Below are positions 1-5,055 of a stretch of DNA of 5,055 nucleotides, piece by piece. Below the pieces are notes generated by a model. That model ran no database searches and was not told the origin of the DNA. It saw nothing but the letters and a program-made list of their open reading frames with translations. Positions within the stretch are counted from its first letter, which is position 1, and every line of letters starts with the position of its first letter. The stretch comes from Prevotellaceae bacterium UBA1786. Lineage in GTDB: Bacteria; Bacteroidota; Bacteroidia; Bacteroidales; Bacteroidaceae. Where the stretch lies: assembly GCA_002314525.1 (NCBI GenBank), contig DCGE01000077.1, forward strand, positions 244-5,298, read 5' to 3'. A program made the translations under genes and the position numbers.

Positions 1-375
1 ATCGACAAGGCTAAGCAGAACCAGATTCAGAAGGCTGTTGAGAACGCACTGAAGAAGGCCGGCATCAACCCTGCACACGTTGACAGCGACGATCATATCG
101 CTTCAAACACTGAAAAGGGTTGGATTACAGCTGAACAGGGTGAACTCGCTAAGCAGATCAAGCAGCAGGTCGCTGAAGAGAAGTCTGCAAGTCTGCCTAA
201 GGAGATGATTGAAAACATCGCCAAAGGTATGGTTCAGAAGTTCTTCAAGGAGAGCTGTCTGCTCGACCAGGCTTATATTGATGACAGCAAAGTTTCCGTT
301 GCTCAGTACCTTCAGAGCATTGACAAGGAACTCACTGTTACAGACTTCAAACGTTTCACTCTGCGCGCTGAGTAA
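1..375 (+). CDS. tsf: Elongation factor Ts, C-terminal part (5' end outside window)
   Basis: Frame 1 is open from the first base to a TAA at 373-375, giving 124 residues. EF-Ts is the cytoplasmic nucleotide exchange factor that releases GDP from EF-Tu during translation elongation. The fragment matches the end of the dimerisation and C-terminal region of the family: an amphipathic lysine/glutamine-rich helical stretch (about residues 45-65), then the block FFKESCLLDQAYI (81-93), VSVAQYL (98-104), and the family's terminal FKRF (116-119) followed by only five more residues. Codons are strongly biased (GCT, GTT, AAG, CGT, CAG), as expected of a very highly expressed translation gene and unlike the later genes here. 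A typical Bacteroidota EF-Ts is around 275-330 aa, so more than half lies upstream; rpsB usually precedes tsf, which cannot be seen here. It is followed by an intrinsic terminator, so it appears to end its operon. Confidence 0.95.
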   Translation: MDKAKQNQIQKAVENALKKAGINPAHVDSDDHIASNTEKGWITAEQGELAKQIKQQVAEEKSASLPKEMIENIAKGMVQKFFKESCLLDQAYIDDSKVSVAQYLQSIDKELTVTDFKRFTLRAE

Positions 376-405
376 TTTTCTGAAACAAATAAAACCTATA
401 TATGG

Positions 406-440
406 AAGCAGGTCTGTCGTTGAGACAGGCCTGTTTTTCT
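406..440 (+). terminator. Rho-independent terminator after tsf
   Basis: CAGGTCTGTC (409-418) pairs with GACAGGCCTG (424-433) across a 5-nt loop (GTTGA). This gives a 10-bp stem with a single G-U wobble. It extends outward by A-U and G-U pairs (406-408 with 434-436) and runs directly into five T residues (434-438). It starts about 30 nt after the tsf stop codon. This is the classic form of an intrinsic terminator and isolates tsf from the promoter and cca gene downstream. Confidence 0.92.
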
Positions 441-459
441 ATGAAAAAACCCCTCAAAA

Positions 460-491
460 TTTGGTCATCATAAAAATTACTAGTAATTTTG
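460..491 (+). promoter_or_regulatory. Bacteroidota-type promoter for cca (TTTG / TAnnTTTG)
   Basis: TTTG at 460-463 and TAATTTTG at 484-491 match the -33 (TTTG) and -7 (TAnnTTTG) elements of the primary sigma factor of Bacteroidota, with 20 nt between them, which is the usual spacing. Transcription would be expected to start around 496-500, leaving a 5' leader of only about 25 nt before the ATG at 524. It lies between a strong terminator and a start codon, so it probably drives cca and the coupled glycoside hydrolase gene. The consensus is established for the phylum; the assignment to this site is inferred from sequence alone. Confidence 0.8.
473..490. repeat. Perfect 18-bp palindrome overlapping the cca promoter -7 element
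   Basis: AAAATTACTAGTAATTTT reads identically on both strands: 9-bp half-sites with no spacer, centred between 481 and 482. Its right half contains seven of the eight bases of the -7 box (484-491). A site of this shape and position could be an operator for a dimeric regulator, or it may simply be an AT-rich sequence that happens to be symmetric. No regulator gene lies next to it in the window. The symmetry is directly visible; any regulatory role is inference. Confidence 0.5.
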
Positions 492-523
492 TATTTTGAT
501 TTGATGAATAACAGAATAGACTG

Positions 524-2032
524 ATGAAATATCTCACGGACATAGAACTGAACAAAGCTGTCGACAAGCCTATCTTCAGGCTGATATCACAGATAGCCGA
601 TGAACTGCAACTGGACTGCTACGTGATCGGAGGATTCGTCAGGGACCTGTTCCTTGAGAGACCTTCAACGGATATTGACATTGTGGTGATCAGCCGTAAT
701 GACGTCGAATGTTCACCGTCGGCTGACAGTTCTGCAGGCGCCGACCGTCCGGGTATCAGGATAGCTAAGGCACTGAAACAACAGATAGGCAAAAAAGGTA
801 CCCTGTCGGTTTTCAAGAACTTCGGTACAGCACAGCTGAAAATCAAGAACGTAGAACTGGAATTTGTCGGTGCACGAAAGGAATCATACTCACACGACTC
901 ACGGAAGCCCATCATAGAAGACGGTACACTGGAAGACGACCAGAACCGCAGGGACTTCACCATCAATGCGATGGCTATCTGTCTGAACGATGACAGGTTC
1001 GGTAAACTGATTGATCCGTTCGACGGTCTGGGAGACATGGAGAAGGGTATCATCCGTACCCCACTCGACCCCGACATCACATTCAGCGACGACCCACTGA
1101 GGATGATGCGATGCGTGAGGTTTGCCACACAACTGAACTTCTGTATCTATGATGAAACCTTCGACGCACTGACGCGCATGGCCGAGAGAATAAAGATAAT
1201 ATCTGGTGAGAGAATCGCTGAGGAGCTGAATAAGATAATGATGACCAAACACCCGTCGACGGGATTCATAGAACTGCAGAGATGCGGACTGCTGGAGTTG
1301 ATACTTCCAGAACTGTATGCTCTGGATTGTGTGGAGGTTAAGAACGGCAAGGGTCACAAGAACAACTTCTACCACACCCTGGAAGTGCTTGACAACGTAG
1401 CAAAGAGTTGGGACGGAGAAAATCCGGAAAAGGAACTATGGCTGCGCTGGAGTGCATTGCTGCATGATATCGGCAAACCACGTTGCAAGAGATGGGACCC
1501 GCTGTTGGGTTGGACATTCCATAACCATAACTTCATCGGTGAGAAGATGGTGCCAAGTCTCTTCCGAAGACTGAAACTGCCGATGAACGAGAAGATGAAG
1601 TTCGTGGAGAAACTCGTAGGACTGCACATGAGGCCTATTGCCATCGCAGATGACGAAGTGACCGACTCGGCTGTGAGACGACTTCTGTTCGAGGCAGGCG
1701 ACGATATCGACGATCTGATGCGACTCTGTGAGGCTGACGTGACATCAAAGAACGAAGTGAGGAAGGCCATATTCATGGAGAACTTCAGAATGGTGCGCGT
1801 GAAGTTGGTGGATATCGAGGAGAAGGACAGGATTCGTAATTTCCAGCCTCCGATAAAAGGCGATGAGATTATGGAGATGTTCCATCTTCAGCCGTGTGAC
1901 ACAGTCGGAAAACTGAAAAGCCGCATCAAAGATGCCATCCTTGACGGTGAGATTCCTAACGAATACGAACCAGCCAGACAACTACTGCTTCAAGAAGCCA
2001 AAGGACTTGGATTAATAACTGACAACCTATGA
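524..2032 (+). CDS. cca: CCA-adding tRNA nucleotidyltransferase with HD domain
   Basis: This 502-residue cytoplasmic enzyme would add or repair the 3'-terminal CCA of tRNAs using CTP and ATP. The class II nucleotidyltransferase head is clear: GGFVRD (36-41), the metal-binding DID (Asp50, Asp52), FKNFGTAQL (97-105), EFVGARKESY (113-122) and RRDFTINAM (142-150). The nucleotide-recognition and neck region follows, with DPFDGLGDME (164-173), FSDDPLRMMRCVRFA (187-201) and the ERIAEEL helix (229-235). A C-terminal HD phosphohydrolase-like domain has His284 and the HD pair His314-Asp315 in LLHDIGKPR; HD domains in related enzymes carry phosphatase or phosphodiesterase activity. Poly(A) polymerases share the head, but the length and HD domain favour Cca. 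ATG 524 sits about 25 nt after the predicted transcription start; no Shine-Dalgarno sequence is seen, normal for this phylum. Residues 58-76 form a Ser/Ala/Asp-rich segment that looks longer than the usual loop. The stop codon overlaps the next gene's start. Confidence 0.93.
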   Translation: MKYLTDIELNKAVDKPIFRLISQIADELQLDCYVIGGFVRDLFLERPSTDIDIVVISRNDVECSPSADSSAGADRPGIRIAKALKQQIGKKGTLSVFKNFGTAQLKIKNVELEFVGARKESYSHDSRKPIIEDGTLEDDQNRRDFTINAMAICLNDDRFGKLIDPFDGLGDMEKGIIRTPLDPDITFSDDPLRMMRCVRFATQLNFCIYDETFDALTRMAERIKIISGERIAEELNKIMMTKHPSTGFIELQRCGLLELILPELYALDCVEVKNGKGHKNNFYHTLEVLDNVAKSWDGENPEKELWLRWSALLHDIGKPRCKRWDPLLGWTFHNHNFIGEKMVPSLFRRLKLPMNEKMKFVEKLVGLHMRPIAIADDEVTDSAVRRLLFEAGDDIDDLMRLCEADVTSKNEVRKAIFMENFRMVRVKLVDIEEKDRIRNFQPPIKGDEIMEMFHLQPCDTVGKLKSRIKDAILDGEIPNEYEPARQLLLQEAKGLGLITDNL

Positions 2033-3165
2033 GAAGAATCGCAATCATCATGCTGGCACTGATGTTCGCCAGCCACATGTACTCACAAGAAAGGACAGAA
2101 GTCCTCACTCTAATCGAGAGGGTGAACGACGTCTGGCAGAAGGGGCACAAGGCCGAATGCCGTGGATTCTGGGACAATGCAGCCTATTTCACCGGAAACA
2201 TGGCTGTGTTGGAACTTATCCCAAAGCAGGAATACGTTGATTATGCCTATCGTTGGGCTCAGTTCAACAGATGGCAGGGAGCACAAGAGACTGACAAATC
2301 AAAGTGGGAGTATAAGGCCTACGGAGAAGACCATAGGCATGTACTTTTTGCTGATTGGCAGATCTGTTTTCAAGTCTACATAGACTTATATCAGTTGGGC
2401 AGACATACGAGTCCATCAACCGACTACAACCTCTGCATTGAGCGTGCAAAGGAGGTTATGAACTATCAGACGGAAACAAAGGATAACGACTACTGGTGGT
2501 GGGCTGACGCACTGTATATGGGAATGCCGATATTCACGAAACTGTACAACGTAACGAAGGACGAGAGATTGCTGGACAAGCAATACGAATGCTTCAAGTG
2601 GACAGACGACCTGCTTTTTGACAAAGACGTACATCTCTACTACCGCGACGGGAAATACATATGGCCAAAGGTGAAGACAGCATGTGATGGCGGAAAGAGT
2701 TTCTGGGCACGAGGTGACGGTTGGGTATTGGCAGGACTTGCAAAAGTACTGAAAGACCTGCCGAAAGACAGCAAATACAGAAAGACATATGAAGAGAGGT
2801 TTCGCCAACTTGCGAAGGCTGTGGCTGATTGCCAGCAGGAAAGAGGCTACTGGAGCCGTTCGATGCTATGTGAGGCTGATGCTCCAGGATATGAGACAAG
2901 CGGAACAGCGTTCTTCACATATGGTCTGATATGGGGCGTGAATAACGGGCTGTTGAAAAAGAAGGATTTTTCAGAGACCATAGAAAAAGCATGGAAATAC
3001 CTCACAGAGACTGCATTGCAAGCCGATGGTACAATAGGCTACGTACAGCCGATAGGTGAGAAACCTGACCCGACACGTACGGTAGATGCCCGCTCGCAGG
3101 CCCCATTCGGTACAGGAGCATGGCTTTTAGCAGCGTGTGAGAGATACAGATATTTGGAACGATAA
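2029..3165 (+). CDS. Secreted GH105/GH88-type unsaturated glycuronyl hydrolase
   Basis: This 378-residue protein has an N-terminal signal peptide (MRR, then hydrophobic residues 4-14, likely cut near residue 20; no lipobox Cys), so it is probably exported to the periplasm. The remainder resembles the (alpha/alpha)6-barrel hydrolases of GH105/GH88, which remove terminal unsaturated uronic acids from lyase-generated oligosaccharides such as rhamnogalacturonan. Family-like blocks are HVLFADWQICF (104-114, Asp109), DYWWWADALYMGMP (154-167, Asp160, the best match to the catalytic acid), FWARGDGWVLAGLAKVL (225-241), YETSGTAFFTYGLIWG (288-303) and GYVQPIGEKPD (337-347). Length fits the family. The exact substrate cannot be read from sequence, and no lyase, SusC/D pair or regulator is nearby. 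The ATG overlaps the cca stop as ATGA and has no Shine-Dalgarno sequence at useful distance, so translation is probably coupled to cca by re-initiation. The final codons (Glu-Arg-stop) lie in a hexamer repeat that continues downstream. Confidence 0.85.
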   Translation: MRRIAIIMLALMFASHMYSQERTEVLTLIERVNDVWQKGHKAECRGFWDNAAYFTGNMAVLELIPKQEYVDYAYRWAQFNRWQGAQETDKSKWEYKAYGEDHRHVLFADWQICFQVYIDLYQLGRHTSPSTDYNLCIERAKEVMNYQTETKDNDYWWWADALYMGMPIFTKLYNVTKDERLLDKQYECFKWTDDLLFDKDVHLYYRDGKYIWPKVKTACDGGKSFWARGDGWVLAGLAKVLKDLPKDSKYRKTYEERFRQLAKAVADCQQERGYWSRSMLCEADAPGYETSGTAFFTYGLIWGVNNGLLKKKDFSETIEKAWKYLTETALQADGTIGYVQPIGEKPDPTRTVDARSQAPFGTGAWLLAACERYRYLER

Positions 3166-3222
3166 CGATGGTTCGACACGCTCACCATAAGTAACGAAAA
3201 CGATAACGAAAACGAAAACTAT
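3158..3222. repeat. Interrupted AACGAW hexamer array
   Basis: Two exact AACGAT hexamers (3158-3169) run across the stop codon of the glycoside hydrolase gene. After a 23-nt interruption (3170-3192) the array resumes as AACGAA, AACGAT, AACGAA, AACGAA (3193-3216) and a decayed AACTAT (3217-3222). All six intact units share AACGA followed by A or T. The array occupies half of the 125-nt gap before sppA. It has no T tract and only a weak possible hairpin (CGATA 3201-3205 with TATCG 3220-3224), so it does not look like a terminator. Its function is unknown; slippage-generated low-complexity DNA is the simplest explanation. Confidence 0.7.
3168..3188. repeat. REP-like motif GGTTCGACACGCTCACC
   Basis: The 17-mer at 3170-3186 closely resembles the TTCGACAnGCTCA core of small extragenic palindromic repeats seen in many bacterial genomes, and it is bracketed by ATGGT (3168-3172) and ACCAT (3184-3188), a 5-bp inverted pair. 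It sits exactly where the AACGAW hexamer array is interrupted, as if inserted into it. Only one copy is present in the window, so repetitiveness cannot be shown here; the assignment rests on recalled resemblance and is tentative. Confidence 0.35.
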
Positions 3223-3283
3223 CGCAATAAGTTGTAGTAAACAGAGAATATCTGCGTCTTATATAGGAACAATTTAAAAACAA

Positions 3284-3288
3284 AAGGA
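3284..3288 (+). promoter_or_regulatory. Possible close-set ribosome binding site for sppA
   Basis: AAGGA at 3284-3288 lies only 2 nt before the ATG at 3291, within an A-rich leader (about 3270-3289). The spacing is shorter than the usual 5-9 nt, so pairing with 16S rRNA may be poor, and the A-rich leader itself may do more to recruit ribosomes, as is common in Bacteroidota. It supports the choice of ATG 3291 only weakly; the signal-anchor that follows is the stronger argument. Confidence 0.4.
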
Positions 3289-3290
3289 AT

Positions 3291-5055
3291 ATGAAAGATT
3301 TTTTGAAGTACACCCTTGCATCGGCTTTAGGTCTGATAATCGTGTGTGTTGTATTAACGATTGTGTCGGTATTATCATTGGTAGGAATGGCAAGCATGAG
3401 TACTGCAACCGTGCCTGTAGTTGACAATTCCGTCATGGTGATAAAACTCCAGGGTACTCTCACGGAGCGTTCTCAGGACAATCCATTCGAGGGAATGTTC
3501 GGCGGACAGCTGGGTGACGAGACCATAAGTATGGAGGACTTTGCCGCCGCACTGAACTATGCGAAAGAAGAAGAAAAAATCAAGGGTATCTACCTTGAGG
3601 CTGGGAGTCTGAGCAGTTCCACTCCTGCAAAATTTGAGGAATTCAGGAATCTGCTTCTTGATTTCAAGAAGAGCGGAAAGTTCATCATTGCATATGGTGA
3701 TACATACACACAGGGCACATATTACCTTTGTTCAGTGGCAGACTCACTCCTCATCAACCCTGAAGGCATGATCAACTGGACTGGTATGGCATCGCAGGTT
3801 CTATACTACAAGGACGTAATGGACAAGATCGGTGTCAAGATGCAAGTTTTCAAGGTAGGTACATACAAAAGTGCTGTCGAGCCTTACATGCTCAACGAAA
3901 TGAGCGAAGCCAACCGTGAGCAGATCGAGGTGTTTGAGGGCGAGATATGGGGAAAGTTCTGTGAGGATATCAGCAAGTCAAGGAAAATCTCGGTCGAGAC
4001 CCTCAACATGGCAGCCGACAGTGGGTATGTCATCAAGCCTGCCGACGAGTTCCTCAAGGTTAAGATGGTTGACAAGATAGCATACAGCGACGAGGTTCCT
4101 AACGTCATTGCAAGAATGATGAAGGTCGATGAGCCTGATGACTACAGCACAATCACAATGGCAGAAATCGCCACAAACGCAAAAAGCGAGCCAAAAAGCG
4201 GTATCAGTGATGAAATCGCAGTTTACTATGCCGACGGCGAGATCGTTCAGGAAGAAGACAACAGTCTGTCATTCAGCACAGAACCTATGATTGTAGGTTC
4301 GAAAGTCATCAAAGACCTCAAGGAACTTGCTGATGATGACGACGTCAAGGCAGTAGTGCTGAGAGTCAATTCACCAGGAGGAAGTGCCTACGCAAGCGAA
4401 CAGATCTGGCATCAGGTGATGAATATAAAAGCCAAGAAGCCAATCATCGTATCAATGGGCGGTTATGCAGCAAGCGGCGGTTACTATATCTCATGTGCTG
4501 CCGACATGATCTTCGCAGAACCTACGACCCTTACAGGCAGTATTGGCATCTTCGGAATGTTCCCTGAAGCAAGCGAACTTCTCGAAAACAAGATTGGTGT
4601 ACACTCATACGTGGTGAAGACCAACAAATACGGAGACCTCGGAAATTATTTCCGTGCGATGAACGATGAGGAAAAGAATCTTCTGCAGACCTACATCAAC
4701 AGAGGCTATGATCTGTTTACACGTCGCTGTGCCGACGGTCGCGGATTATCACAGGATTCCATCAAGGCAATCGGTGAAGGTCGCGTATGGACTGGTGTCC
4801 ACGCTAAGCAGATCGGTCTTGTAGATAAGATCGGAAGTCTTGAAGACGCCATTGCAGAGGCCAAGAAGAGAGCAAAACTTGAGGAATGCTCAGTCATCAA
4901 CTATCCAGCACCTGTAAACATCCTCGAACAGCTGCTCAACCAGGTCAAAGGCGACAGCTATGCTGATGCAAAGATGAGACAGGCATTCGGTGACTACTAT
5001 GACATGTTCACTGATGTGACACGTATGGCAAAAGAACCTACAATTCAGGCTGCAA
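3291..5055 (+). CDS. sppA: Signal peptide peptidase SppA, 67K (protease IV) type, 3' end outside window
   Basis: The frame is open from ATG 3291 to the window edge, giving 588 residues with no stop. SppA is a membrane-anchored serine protease that digests signal peptides left in the inner membrane after secretion. An N-terminal hydrophobic anchor spans about residues 8-33. Two tandem peptidase S49 domains follow. The first (about 47-270) carries the general-base lysine, Lys193, in FKVGTYKSAVEPY; the second (about 308-530) has VLRVNSPGGSA (356-366), the nucleophile Ser395 in SMGGYAASGGYY and TGSIGIFG (415-422). Having Ser and Lys in different halves is the hallmark of the long, E. coli-like form. 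Bacteroidota homologues are around 590 residues, so probably only a few residues are missing. This start places the charged MKDFLK stretch before the anchor. It follows the hydrolase gene by 125 nt; no clear promoter is visible, so read-through from upstream is possible. Confidence 0.94.
   Translation, partial: MKDFLKYTLASALGLIIVCVVLTIVSVLSLVGMASMSTATVPVVDNSVMVIKLQGTLTERSQDNPFEGMFGGQLGDETISMEDFAAALNYAKEEEKIKGIYLEAGSLSSSTPAKFEEFRNLLLDFKKSGKFIIAYGDTYTQGTYYLCSVADSLLINPEGMINWTGMASQVLYYKDVMDKIGVKMQVFKVGTYKSAVEPYMLNEMSEANREQIEVFEGEIWGKFCEDISKSRKISVETLNMAADSGYVIKPADEFLKVKMVDKIAYSDEVPNVIARMMKVDEPDDYSTITMAEIATNAKSEPKSGISDEIAVYYADGEIVQEEDNSLSFSTEPMIVGSKVIKDLKELADDDDVKAVVLRVNSPGGSAYASEQIWHQVMNIKAKKPIIVSMGGYAASGGYYISCAADMIFAEPTTLTGSIGIFGMFPEASELLENKIGVHSYVVKTNKYGDLGNYFRAMNDEEKNLLQTYINRGYDLFTRRCADGRGLSQDSIKAIGEGRVWTGVHAKQIGLVDKIGSLEDAIAEAKKRAKLEECSVINYPAPVNILEQLLNQVKGDSYADAKMRQAFGDYYDMFTDVTRMAKEPTIQAA

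Noticed and set aside
225..232. FWARGDGW in the hydrolase (residues 225-232), with Asp where many GH105/GH88 relatives carry Asn, considered as a lost active-site residue (coordinates given as protein residues)
   Set aside because: Close Bacteroidota members of this subfamily appear, from memory, to carry the same Asp, so it is more likely a subfamily feature than damage.
209..499. A 96-residue + strand reading frame starting inside tsf
   Set aside because: It overlaps tsf out of frame, crosses the terminator hairpin and promoter, and its translation resembles no protein family; it is a chance frame.
619..1375. Two long reading frames (169 and 158 residues) on the - strand opposite cca
   Set aside because: Both lie opposite a strongly conserved cca coding frame, have low-complexity Ser-rich or unconvincing translations, and have no supporting promoter or ribosome binding site.
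3201..3224. Possible terminator hairpin (CGATA ... TATCG) after the hydrolase gene
   Set aside because: The stem is only 5 bp with a 14-nt loop and no T tract follows; far weaker than the genuine terminator after tsf.
3182..3463. A 93-residue - strand frame across the gap before sppA
   Set aside because: Its C-terminal FRFRYRFRYLW stretch is just the translation of the hexamer array, and the rest is antisense to the sppA signal anchor.
1..5055. Search for a novel system: CRISPR-like repeats, toxin-antitoxin pairs, transposase fragments, att sites, tRNA genes
   Set aside because: None found. The four genes account for about 95% of the window, all on one strand, with recognisable conserved families and no sign of recent horizontal transfer.

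Overview
The window looks like ordinary chromosomal DNA from a member of the Bacteroidales, most likely Prevotellaceae. This is inferred from four things: the style of all four proteins, the moderate base composition, the near absence of strong Shine-Dalgarno sequences, and a textbook Bacteroidota promoter (TTTG, 20 nt, TAnnTTTG) in the only gap that carries a clear one. All four genes are on the + strand.

Layout: (1) Positions 1-375 are the 3' end of tsf (elongation factor Ts), closed by a strong intrinsic terminator at about 406-440. (2) Positions 441-523 hold a promoter whose -7 element lies inside a perfect 18-bp palindrome. (3) From 524 a two-gene transcription unit begins. It contains an HD-domain CCA-adding tRNA nucleotidyltransferase (cca, 524-2032) and, overlapping it by 4 nt (ATGA), a secreted glycoside hydrolase of the GH105/GH88 unsaturated-glycuronyl hydrolase type (2029-3165). 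(4) Positions 3166-3290 are a short gap containing an interrupted array of AACGAW hexamers and a REP-like motif, with no convincing terminator or promoter. (5) Positions 3291-5055 are sppA (signal peptide peptidase, protease IV type), almost complete and cut only at its last few residues by the window edge.

Functionally this is a mixed housekeeping neighbourhood: translation (EF-Ts), tRNA 3'-end maturation (Cca), carbohydrate degradation (GH105-like) and envelope proteolysis (SppA). The odd partnership is the exported sugar hydrolase translationally coupled to cca. I see no mobile element, CRISPR array, tRNA or rRNA gene, toxin-antitoxin pair or defence system, and nothing that supports a previously undescribed system. 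The most interesting points are small: the palindrome on the cca promoter, the hexamer array with its REP-like interruption, and an extra Ser/Ala/Asp-rich segment in the catalytic head of Cca.
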